From positions 1,757-40,764 of the forward strand of contig JAUMYK010000009.1 in the NCBI GenBank assembly GCA_030528665.1: a stretch of 39,008 bases of DNA, given 5' to 3'. Position 1 is the stretch's first letter; each line of letters begins with the position of its first letter. The stretch is from a bacterium. Lineage in GTDB: Bacteria; Patescibacteria; JAEDAM01; Absconditabacterales; Absconditicoccaceae. Shown piece by piece: positions 31,226 to 39,008 of the stretch. The notes under the pieces were generated by a model that made no database searches, was not told the DNA's origin, and saw nothing but the letters and a program-made list of their open reading frames with translations. The position numbers and the translations under genes are program-made.

Positions 31226-31990
31226 CTACTCACCCGTAATATCCTTGATCTGATCACGGATAAGAGCAGCTTTCTCAAACTCCCACGCCTTGATCGCCTC
31301 ATCAAGCTGTATTCTCAAATCTTTCAAAATAATTTCTTTTTCCGCTTTAGTAGCTCTCTTAAGTTTTTTGACCTTTCATTTAGTAAGCGAGGAAAATCCT
31401 TGTTCAAGCTCTAAATCAGTTTTTACAGTTTCAAGATGTTTCACATTGGATAAGGCAATTTGTGGCACAATACCATGCTCCTGATTAAACTCTTGCTGAA
31501 TACGACGACGACGATAGGTTTCCCAAAGTGCCTTCGTCATCGACTCAGTAAACTGATCTGCATATAAAATCACTTCACTATACGGATTTCTCGCAGCACG
31601 CCCAATAATCTGAATCAAAGAAGTGCTAGACCTCAAAAAACCTTCTTTATCTGCATCCAAGACCCCAATCAAAGTAACCTCAGGCAAATCAATCCCCTCT
31701 CTCAAAAGATTGACCCCCACAATAATATCAATCTCGCCAGTCCTTAATTTTTTAATAATCTCCCAACGGTCAATAGTCGCTACCTCACTATGCAAATAAA
31801 ACGCCTTAAATCCTTGAGCAATCAAAAAATTAGTAACCTCCTCAGAAGACTTTTTGGTCAAAGTCACGAGTAGAATTTTTCAATTTTTAGCGATATGTTC
31901 GGCAATCTTTGCCAATAAATGCTCCAAAAACGCAGGCACCTGCATAGTCACTAACTGCTCAGGTTCGCCCTGCATATAGCTCCTCAACAT
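31226..31990 (-). CDS. uvrB: UvrB C-terminal fragment (5'-truncated uvrB)
   Basis: About 254 aa in code 25 against ~660 for complete UvrB. What remains is helicase domain 2 and the UvrC-binding tail: LLVTLTKKSSEEV, YLHSEVATIDRWEII, VGVNLLREGIDLPEV, LDADKEGFLRS, LIQIIGRAARN, then YRRRRIQQEFNQEHGI and the UVR motif (IKAWEFEKAALIRDQIKDI). Walker A, the beta-hairpin and domain 1 are absent. Upstream of the ATG at 31990 the frame stays open but no longer resembles UvrB, and divergent clpC begins 147 bp away. UGAs at 31880 and 31376 are Gly. Without the P-loop it cannot act as UvrB alone; it is either a decaying remnant or a separate UVR-domain protein. Stop TAG. Confidence 0.8.
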
Positions 31991-32061
31991 CCCCAAAAAA
32001 AAGATAAAAAAATCTGACCTTAAATGTAGGAATTTTACCTCTGAAAGCAAGTGCTTTTCTC

Positions 32062-32089
32062 TTGCATTCCCCTTTCAAAACACTATCTT
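32062..32089 (+). promoter_or_regulatory. clpC promoter
   Basis: TTGCAT (32062-32067), 16-nt spacer, TATCTT (32084-32089), 49 nt before ATG 32138. No CIRCE or CtsR-like operator is evident. AAAAAAATCTGA lies at 32006-32017. Confidence 0.6.
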
Positions 32090-32137
32090 TAATCAGACTT
32101 TTCAAACTTTTTTTATTGAAACACAAATACGCAAACT

Positions 32138-34729
32138 ATGAAAACACCATTTAGACATTTGGAAGAAATCACTGTCGTAGCGACCCACCGTGCCTGCACG
32201 ATCGCTAAGGCACTTGACCATCCGCTCACGACCGCAGAAGACCTCCTCTTGGGGATTATTGATGCACTAGAGTGTGAGGTCTATTATGATACTTTTTGTC
32301 TCCTGCTCGGACTCAATGACAAAAAACTCCAAAAAGAGCTAAAAGCTATCGCCGCTATTGAGAGAGAATACTTTCACAGTCATAATAAAACCTATCTCCA
32401 GCCTGATCACTATGACTTCATCGAGCCACTCCAGAGCCATATCCTCCCTTACAAAAAGAAAGAAAATACTGATCTAGACATCCTGATGCTCCTGGACTGG
32501 TCGATCGACCTCCTCTCACCCAAATTTCAAAAACTCCTTAGCAACAAAAGCACTAGTTATCAGACTATCCGTGACAATATCAAAAATCTCGCCCAACTCC
32601 CTATGATCAAAAAAATGGGCTTTATGAGATTTGTAGATGAGCTGGATCTGATGATTGGCAACCTGGATTTAGATCTCTCAGAAATCGAAATGATGAAAAT
32701 TCAAAACTTACCTTACAAAGATTTTACTGAACTCGTCAATGCTATGGAGAGCGAAATTATGGAAAAACCTGAAGGAGAAAACATTTCAGTGGACACCTCA
32801 GAACAAAAACCCAAGAAAAAAGAAGAAAAAAAGCTGACTATCGAATACTTTGGTACTGACCTTACCAAAGAGGCAAAAGATGGCTACCTCGATCCAATTA
32901 TCGGAAGAGAAAAAGAGATCGATCAAGTCATCTATACCCTTTTGAGAAAGAGTAAAAATAACCCACTCCTTATCGGTGAAGCTGGAGTTGGAAAAACCGC
33001 CATCGTAGAAGGACTCGTACAGAGAATCAATATGGGAAAAGTGCCAGAAAAACTGATTGGAAAAAAAGTTTTCCTGCTTGATATGGGGACTCTCGTTGCT
33101 GGAACAAAATACAGAGGAGAATTTGAATCCAGAATGAAATCGATCCTGGAAGAAGCAACCGATCCTACCAATAATATCATCCTCTTTATCGATGAACTCC
33201 ATACCATTATCGGAGCTGGAGGACAGGATCAAAACGACGCAGCACAAATGCTCAAACCACTCCTCTCCAGAGGGAAAATAAAGTTGATTGGAGCAACAAC
33301 TTTTGATGAATATCAAAAATATATCGAAAAAGATGCTGCTCTCAAAAGAAGATTTCAAGAAGTAGTAGTAGAAGAGCCATCTATCGAAACTACCAAAAAA
33401 ATCATCACAGGACTCAAGCAGATTTATGAAGATTTCCACGGAATCGCACTCTCTGAGGAAGCTATTGATGCCGCAATTTCGCTCAGTAAAAGATATATTC
33501 TCAATAAACAACTCCCAGACAAAGCCCTCGACATCATTGATGAAGCCTCTGCTCGTAAATCCACTATGCAACAAAAGTTAGATAACGATGAAACATACAA
33601 AAAACAAGAGAAAAAAATCGAAAAAATCCAGAAACAGATCGAGAACGCTATCGAAAATCAGGATTATTTTTCTGCTGCAGAACTCAAATCTCAAGAAGAA
33701 GAGCTTAAAAAAGAACTCAATAAAATCAGATCCAACAAAAATATCCCGATGAACCTCAGATCGGTAATCACTGCGGAAGACATCGGAAAAGTCCTCGCTG
33801 ACAAAACTGGTATTCCGACCAATATTGTCAATGAAGATGAAATTACCAAACTCAAAAGACTCGATACTGAACTCAAAGACCAGATCACAGGACAAAACGA
33901 AGCCGTAGATAATGTCGTAAAAACACTGATTAGAAGCAGACTCTCAGTCATCAGAAAAGATAAGCCAATCGGTTCCTTCCTCTTCCTTGGACCTTCGGGA
34001 GTTGGGAAAACCTATCTCGCAAAACTTATTGCAAAAACCTATTTTGGAGATGAAGGAGCGATGATCAGATTTGATATGTCAGAGTTTATGGAAAAATTTT
34101 CTGTCTCTAAACTCATCGGTTCTCCTGCTGGATATGTGGGATACGAAGAGGGAGGTGGGATGACCGAAGCAGTCAAAAGGAAACCTTATGCTGTCCTCCT
34201 CCTCGATGAGATCGAAAAAGCAGCTCCTGATGTGCTCAATATCCTCCTCCAGATCCTTGACGAAGGACAACTCAAAGATAGCAAAGGTCGCCGAGTAGAT
34301 TTCAAAAATACGATCATCATTATGACTTCCAATATCGGAACTGAGGAGTTTAGCAAAAAAAAGGCTTCAATCTGATTTGATACAGGGAGTAAACAAGATA
34401 TTGAAGAGAAAAACTTTGAAGACATCAAATCTAGAGTCCTCGAAGATCTGAAAAATTACCTTACTCCTGAACTCCTCAATAGAATCGATCACAAGGTCAT
34501 CTTTAGATCACTCAACAAAAAAGACCTTACCATCATCTTCAATCAAAAAATCAAAAGCTTCCTTGCTGCTTGGAAAACCAATGATAAAGTGCAACTGCCA
34601 AAATTTAGCAAAGCAGAGGTCGAAAAAATCATTGATAAAATCTATGATCCTCAATTTGGTGCGAGACCTGTGGAGAGATATATCAATGATGAAATCGAAC
34701 CACAAATCATCAACTCCCTCCTCAAATAA
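32138..34729 (+). CDS. clpC: ATP-dependent Clp protease ATPase subunit, ClpC type
   Basis: 863 aa in code 25. AAA+ unfoldase with two ATPase rings. An N-terminal Clp-N-like domain (~1-150) and a charged linker precede NBD1 with Walker A GEAGVGKT (280-287). The short middle domain (~480-560) contains a UVR-like helix ([20 protein letters not shown]), as in ClpC, not the long coiled coil of ClpB. NBD2 has Walker A GPSGVGKT (618-625) and LLLDEIEKA. After TSNIGTEEF comes I-G-F (745-747), whose Gly is the gene's only UGA. This tripeptide sits where ClpA/ClpC carry the ClpP-docking loop, so coupling to ClpP is expected; clpP is not in the window. Stop TAA, good terminator. Confidence 0.92.
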
Positions 34730-34731
34730 AG

Positions 34732-34756
34732 AATCTCCCGCTCTAGGGGGATTTTT
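34732..34756 (+). terminator. Intrinsic terminator of clpC
   Basis: AATCTCCC (34732-34739) pairs with GGGGGATT (34746-34753, one T-G pair) and runs into TTTTT; 2 nt past the TAA. Confidence 0.85.
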
Positions 34757-34822
34757 CCTAATCCCAAAAAGTACCAAGGAGAAGCATTATATTACCATAT
34801 ACCAAACCTTAGACATCTCTCC

Positions 34823-34850
34823 TTGACTCTTGACTGTTTTTGAGTATAAA
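34823..34850 (+). promoter_or_regulatory. Promoter of the 118-aa orphan gene
   Basis: TTGACT (34823-34828), 16-nt spacer, TATAAA (34845-34850), 27 nt before ATG 34878. It is the closest match to the bacterial consensus in the window. Confidence 0.75.
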
Positions 34851-34877
34851 ATAAAACGAAAACATAAAATCAAGAAT

Positions 34878-35234
34878 ATGAATGCATTAACAAACAACAC
34901 GGTCTTCTTTGATGATCTCATCACTACAGAACAACTCATCAAGTATTGGAAAGAAAAAGTTGATAGCTTCAACACAAAAGCCTATACAAAATGGAAACAG
35001 GAAAGAAAACTGATCCCTTGGTGGAAGCGACCCTTTACTCGAGGTTTAAAATGGTATCTGATCAAAATAATCACCACCTATGATGATCTCTTTGGACCAC
35101 CTGCCTATGATATGATCCTCAAATATCAAGGCAAAAAATACAAAATTCTTGCTTTCAATAGCGAGAGAAAGATACACTACTATCTCCCTCCTTATGCCTT
35201 TTGGGAAGGAAGTATGATATGGAGTGATGAGTAA
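34878..35234 (+). CDS. Hypothetical protein, 118 aa
   Basis: ATG at 34878 is preferred to an upstream in-frame codon because the promoter would otherwise lie inside the gene. Not recognised. The protein is basic and aromatic-rich, with KLIPWWKRPFTRGLKWYLIK near residues 45-65 and GPPAYD and HYYLPPYAFWEGS later. No signal peptide or clear membrane helix is present; the Trp-rich basic centre could be membrane-associated or amphipathic. It has a strong promoter, its own terminator and a TAA stop, and no UGA. It stands alone between clpC and repeat island C. Confidence 0.7.
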   Translation: MNALTNNTVFFDDLITTEQLIKYWKEKVDSFNTKAYTKWKQERKLIPWWKRPFTRGLKWYLIKIITTYDDLFGPPAYDMILKYQGKKYKILAFNSERKIHYYLPPYAFWEGSMIWSDE

Positions 35235-35239
35235 GAGAT

Positions 35240-35273
35240 AGCAGAGGAGAATATCACTCTTCTGCTTTTTTTT
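35240..35273 (+). terminator. Intrinsic terminator of the 118-aa gene
   Basis: AGCAGA…GAG (35240-35249) pairs with CTC…TCTGCT (35257-35266), followed by eight Ts or more. Confidence 0.8.
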
Positions 35274-35317
35274 CACTTCTATCGTTCAAGTTTTACAATC
35301 TTCCAAGCCTTAGGGGG

Positions 35318-35655
35318 AATTCTTCGTCATTCCGGACTTGATCCGGAATCTCTCTCTTGATGGCTCAAGGAGGCGCTTCGCCCTCCTTAGACCACCCGAC
35401 TCACTTTTTGCGCTCAAAATCCCGCATCGGAGTGCGGGACAGGATCCCGCAAAAACGCTTTCTCCAGTAATGCAAGTCAGCAAACCTGTCTATTACGGAC
35501 TCCCTAAGGAAGCTCACTCCCTCCCACTTCGTGGGCTCCGGGATCGTTCGCTAGAGTTTAGTCTTGCTTCATAGTGATCCTACGGAGCTTGCTAGTACTG
35601 GAGTTGATTTGTTCTATCATTCCAGACTTGATCCAAAATCCTATCCGCTTGCTAA
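35318..35655. repeat. Intergenic repeat island C
   Basis: Between 35274 and 35769 I see no gene. The 25-bp ATTCCGGA/TCCGGAAT palindrome is at 35326-35350, with a decayed copy near 35615-35640. The CCCGCATCGGAGTGCGGGA module ending CGCTTTCTCCAG is at 35421-35467, matching island B at 31002-31048. GCTTGCTAGTACTGGAG near 35588 matches the island-B sequence near 31143. A 78-codon open frame through these modules is a repeat artefact. Confidence 0.7.
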
Positions 35656-35769
35656 AATGCTGGATGAGGATTTCCACAACTTTATATGGTAAACTCCAAA
35701 CTCTTAACTCTTCACCCTTAACTCTACACTACATTATCACTTGTTAATTGTAAAAAACTCACTTTTCCC

Positions 35770-35797
35770 TTGCATTTATAATTGATATATATATACG
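35770..35797 (+). promoter_or_regulatory. Promoter of the 93-aa membrane protein
   Basis: TTGCAT (35770-35775), 16-nt spacer, TATACG (35792-35797), 33 nt before ATG 35831. The spacer is itself TATA-rich, so the exact -10 is uncertain. Confidence 0.6.
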
Positions 35798-35830
35798 AGA
35801 AACAAGCTTTTAGCCTTTACCCTAAAAAAG

Positions 35831-36112
35831 ATGACCAAAAACACTGATCACACCGAAGAAAAACAAACAAAAGTCCAGAAAGCTGGCACCCCAATCAACC
35901 GAGTAGAAAACGACGAAGACGATCAACCAAGCATCGGAGGAGCAATCTTTCTCGGAATCTTTGCCGCAGGCTCCATCTGGGCATATTTCAACGGCTATGT
36001 CATCGCAATCAAAAGACTTAGTCTTGGAGAATACTCCTTCCTCATTGCAGGAATACTCTTTGCAGCTCTTGCGATATGGCAGTTAGTAAGCTACCTCAAA
36101 AGCAAAAAATAA
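35831..36112 (+). CDS. Small two-helix membrane protein, 93 aa
   Basis: ATG, TAA stop, no UGA. The first ~33 residues are polar and acidic (NRVENDEDDQPS). Two transmembrane helices follow, ~36-56 (GGAIFLGIFAAGSIWAYFNG) and ~67-87 (YSFLIAGILFAALAIWQLV), separated by a short basic loop; the tail ends KSKK. The family is not recognised. It is monocistronic, with its own promoter and terminator, just upstream of gyrB. Membrane location is clear; function is not. Confidence 0.75.
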   Translation: MTKNTDHTEEKQTKVQKAGTPINRVENDEDDQPSIGGAIFLGIFAAGSIWAYFNGYVIAIKRLSLGEYSFLIAGILFAALAIWQLVSYLKSKK

Positions 36113-36144
36113 GCATTTTCCTCACACTCAAAAAAATCTCAACG

Positions 36145-36178
36145 AAAGAAGTCAAAAAAATCTGGCTTCTTTTTTTTT
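36145..36178 (+). terminator. Intrinsic terminator of the 93-aa gene
   Basis: AAAGAAGTC (36145-36153) pairs with GGCTTCTTT (36164-36172), one T-G pair, then a long T-run. The loop is AAAAAAATCT, and with the next bases makes AAAAAAATCTGG, a variant of the recurrent word. Confidence 0.85.
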
Positions 36179-36265
36179 GAATATCCTCACAATGCAAGCA
36201 ACTCCGCCCACATACAAAATCCCTACCATCACGAGCATCCAAAGCATAAAAAATCAGATTTTGAC

Positions 36266-36293
36266 TTGTTTTTTATCATCATATCGCTACACT
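36266..36293 (+). promoter_or_regulatory. gyrB promoter
   Basis: TTGTTT (36266-36271), 16-nt spacer, TACACT (36288-36293), 43 nt before ATG 36337. A TTGACT 5 nt further upstream is at the wrong distance. Confidence 0.5.
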
Positions 36294-36336
36294 TAAGCAC
36301 GAAATAGCTCTTTTAGACACTACACGAGAAAACATA

Positions 36337-38244
36337 ATGACTACGCTAGAAAACAACCACGAATACGACGCCTCCCAGATTAGAGTGCTGGAGGGACTAG
36401 AACCGGTAAGACAAAGACCAGGAATGTATATCGGAAGCACTGATGCCAGAGGTCTCCACCATATGATCCAAGAAATCGTAGATAATGCTGTTGATGAAGC
36501 TCTTGCTGGCTACTGTAAAGATGTATGCACGATCCTCAATGAAGATGGTTCAGTAACAGTACATGATAACGGGCGTGGAATCCCGGTAGATATTCACCCA
36601 AAGACAGGAAAATCCGCACTTGAAACGGTCTATACCGTACTCCATGCTGGAGGAAAATTTGACAAAGGAGCCTATAAAATTTCAGGAGGACTTCATGGTG
36701 TGGGAGCTTCGGTAGTAAATGCACTTTCTACCTGGCTTGAAGTGACAGTACACAAAAATGGGAAAATACACTTTATCAGATTTGAAAAAGGGGTTCCACA
36801 AGGGGAACTGCAAATCCTAGGAGATACCGATAAAAATGGAACTTCCGTAACCTTTATGCCTGATGGAACAATCTTTGAGACCCTTGAATTCAATGAAAGC
36901 TCCGAGATCGCAAGAATGAAGCAGGCTGCTTACCTGACTCCAGGTGTGAGCTTTACTTTCAAAAGTTTAAAAAGCTGACTCACCCAAAGGTTCCTCTACC
37001 AAGGCGGAATCAAAACTTGGCTCAAAAATCTGGTCGGCAACCAGCAAGTCCTCTCCTCTGCTCACTACTTCAAAGCTGAAGCCAAAAATTGCCAAGCAGA
37101 AATTTCTTTTCAATTTGTAAACACGAATAACGATCATACTCTTTCATTCGTAAACAATATCCCAACCAAAGATGGAGGAACACACCTTCTCGGCTTCAAG
37201 TCTGCGTTATTGAAAATCATGAATGAAATCGGAAAGGAAAGAGATAAAATAGACAAAAAGATCTGAGAATTTCAGTATTCAGATGTAACCGATGGACTTT
37301 ATGGGATTATTACGGTTAAAATCCCTGAACCTCAATTTGAAGGACAGACCAAAGGAAGACTTGGAAATAGCTATGTTCGTGGAGCCGTTGAAGAACTGAC
37401 TTACAACTATCTCAAAGACTACTTTGCAGAAAATCCAGAAGAATTTGATAAAATCTTTGCAAAAATTGACCTTGCTGCGAGAGCCAGACTTGCTGCTAAG
37501 TTTGCAAAAGAAACCGTGCTCAGAAAAAATGTCCTCGCTGGTGGAGTACTCCCAGGGAAACTCGCGGACTGTAGCAAGAGAGGAAGACACGGAACTGAGC
37601 TGTACATTGTAGAGGGAGATTCTGCGGGAGGAAGTGCAAAATCTGGTCGTGATAGTAAATTTCAAGCCATTCTCCCACTCAGAGGTAAAATTCTGAATAC
37701 CGAACAAGCGGTCATCCAAAAAATGATGGCAAACAACGAAGTAAAAGCCCTCATTACCGCAATTGGTTGTGGAATCAAAGATAGCTTTGATATTGAGGGA
37801 CTCAGATACGAAAAAATTATCATCATGACAGATGCCGATGTGGATGGTGCTCATATTAGAACCCTGCTTTTGACCTTCTTCTTTAGATTTATGAGACCGC
37901 TGGTAGAATGAGGTCATGTCTATGCTGCCTGCCCTCCGATCTATAAATTCTCCAAAGGCAGCAAGCAAACCTATGTGTATAATGAAGACCACACTCCAGA
38001 AATGTATGGCTTCAATCCTGATGAAAATGTAGAAATCCAGAGATATAAAGGTCTAGGAGAAATGAATGCAGAACAGCTCTGGGAAACCACGATGGACCCA
38101 GCGAGCAGACAACTCAAACAAATTACTGTAGAAGATGCGGAGGAAACCGATAGACTCTTCAGAATCCTGATGGGAGAAGATGTCCAATCAAGAAAACACT
38201 TCATCCTGACCAACGCCAAATCCGTAAAAGGTCTTGATGTATAA
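36337..38244 (+). CDS. gyrB: DNA gyrase subunit B
   Basis: 635 aa in code 25, normal for GyrB without the enterobacterial insert. ATPase subunit of type II topoisomerase that introduces negative supercoils together with GyrA (not in the window). GHKL ATPase motifs: [13 protein letters not shown] (~46-58), [12 protein letters not shown] and [16 protein letters not shown]. The transducer domain leads to TOPRIM with EGDSAGG (426-432) and DADVDGAHI (499-507). [21 protein letters not shown] closes the protein (quoted core: RYKGLGEMN). UGAs at 36976, 37264 and 37909 are Gly; the last lies in LVE-G-GHVY, normally Gly. ParE is the alternative, but the C-terminus and motifs favour GyrB. Stop TAA. Confidence 0.95.
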
Positions 38245-38257
38245 TCCTTCCATCATC

Positions 38258-38302
38258 AAAGAGGAAAAGAAAAAAAAATCTGATTTCTTTCCTCTTTTTT
38301 TA
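38258..38302 (+). terminator. Intrinsic terminator of gyrB
   Basis: AAAGAGGAAAAGAAA (38258 on) pairs, with one bulge, with TTTCTTTCCTCTTT (38284-38297), then a T-run. The loop carries AAAAAATCTGA (38273-38283). Confidence 0.85.
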
Positions 38303-38320
38303 TCGATGAAAGTAAGCACA

Positions 38321-38932
38321 ATGAAAACTAAACATCTATTATTATGAGCTACACTCTTCCTAATGATACGAGGGACACGATTAAGCTTATATTATCCTAA
38401 TATATCCATACACAATCACCAATTTTGCTCCCCAAATATCGACTTCTCCGAATATCCTTTTATTAAAAATGCACTCCTTACACGTGGGCTAGTATTAAAA
38501 AATTGATGATTTTTACAAAGTGATGTAGAGCAAATAAGAAGCCTCTCGCTCAAAATTCCAAAACACAGCATCAAAACACTCGATATGCTTACTTTCAAAC
38601 CCTTCTCAAATCTTACCGAACTCTCATTAACAAACCTGAATGATGGTAAAAATATAGTTTGGGATCGGTATATAGACATCATCAATTTTTATCAACTCAC
38701 ATCACTCAAAAGCTTTTCCGCTTCCAACTTACCGCTGAGTGAACTTGATGCAGCACAACTCCCTCCTCAGCTCAAAAGGATCAACATATATGGTGTAGGT
38801 ATGAAGCGTATCAAAAATGAAGATCTTTTTGATCAGCTCAGTTCTATTCATTTAGAAATTGACATTGATGGAGCATGTCAAAAATATCGCTATCCCCAAG
38901 TAAGGTGGAATGATATTTGGTGCGAAGAATAA
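38321..38932 (+). CDS. Secreted LRR-like protein
   Basis: 203 aa in code 25 from ATG 38321 (an in-frame ATG at 38306 would add five residues). The N-terminus MKTKHLLLGATLFLMIRG is signal-peptide-like. Residues ~75-185 show irregular leucine-rich repeats (IRSLSLKIP, IKTLDML, LTELSLTNLN, LKSFSASNLPLSELD, LKRINIYG), so a curved protein-binding surface is likely. UGAs at 38345, 38504 and 38507 are Gly. The gyrB terminator ends just before the start and no promoter of the usual type is visible, so its expression is unclear. Stop TAA at 38930. LRR assignment is by pattern only. Confidence 0.65.
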
Positions 38933-38964
38933 AAAACATCACAAATCACCCTCAAAATGTACTG

Positions 38965-38992
38965 TTGCATAGATAAGTTTACACATTGTAGA
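38965..38992 (+). promoter_or_regulatory. Weak candidate promoter for a gene starting at the window edge
   Basis: TTGCAT (38965-38970), 16-nt spacer, TGTAGA (38987-38992), a poor -10. An ATG at 39005-39007 follows 12 nt later and runs off the window. Too little sequence remains to name the gene. Confidence 0.3.
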
Positions 38993-39008
38993 GAGGATAA
39001 AGAAATGA

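Noticed and set aside
32798..33574. 258-codon open frame antisense to clpC
   Set aside because: Ser/Phe-rich antisense shadow of a well-conserved AAA+ gene; no independent signals.
35338..35574. 78-codon open frame in island C
   Set aside because: Made of the same intergenic modules as islands A and B; no promoter or ribosome-site logic.
2155..35655. CRISPR array
   Set aside because: The repeats are palindromic modules of different types at irregular distances, without regular spacers or cas genes.
36083..36247. Leftward 54-aa frame beginning with a hydrophobic helix (MLWMLVMVGILYVGG)
   Set aside because: It passes through the terminator of the 93-aa gene and overlaps that gene antisense; no good promoter. 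Kept only as a curiosity because of its likeness to the small peptide at 4394-4483.
1..39008. tRNA or rRNA genes, including the expected tRNA-Gly(UCA)
   Set aside because: No T-arm-like GTTCRA context with a matching acceptor stem was found by eye; they must lie elsewhere.

Overview
The window comes from a bacterium that reads UGA as glycine (genetic code 25), as known for Absconditabacteria (SR1) and Gracilibacteria in the CPR. Under the standard code nearly every housekeeping gene here is chopped by UGA. If UGA is read as Gly they become full length, and about 90 in-frame UGAs fall where the families need glycine: RecG Walker A, the RsmA SAM loop, the FtsH LLGGRAAEE region, DnaB, GyrB, HolB, PSP1. 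All genes below are given in code 25. The sequence is AT-rich, has no visible Shine-Dalgarno sites and no tRNA or rRNA genes. Most promoters have the form TTGNNN-N16-TANNNT about 25-33 nt before the ATG (some -10 boxes start CA).

Layout: 1-2.1 kb holds the end of a repetitive surface adhesin and a lipoprotein, without UGA codons. A repeat-rich spacer follows, then leftward dnaB and a leftward operon ftsH-ricT-TPR protein-small membrane peptide. recG runs rightward from a divergent promoter region. Between recG and rsmA/holB lies an accessory patch: three leftward orphan genes, each with its own promoter and terminator, and an OLD-family ATPase/TOPRIM nuclease. Two of the three orphans have no UAA/UAG before their terminator, only a UGA.

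15.9-30.5 kb is dominated by one reading frame of 4,359 codons, invisible under the standard code, for a giant secreted protein with a signal peptide, coiled coil, Ig-like/invasin-like region, FG-GAP/VCBS repeats and a Pro/Leu-rich stretch. It is followed by a secreted cysteine-containing protein and a two-helix VirB2/TrbC-like pilin. I infer that these three form a cell-surface or host-contact apparatus; function is not proven by sequence.

30.5-39 kb has a second repeat island, a 5'-truncated uvrB, clpC, a small orphan gene, a third repeat island, a small two-helix membrane protein, gyrB and an LRR-like secreted protein. The three islands share the same modules. A short word, AAAAAATCTGA, recurs at least nine times on the + strand and once on the - strand.
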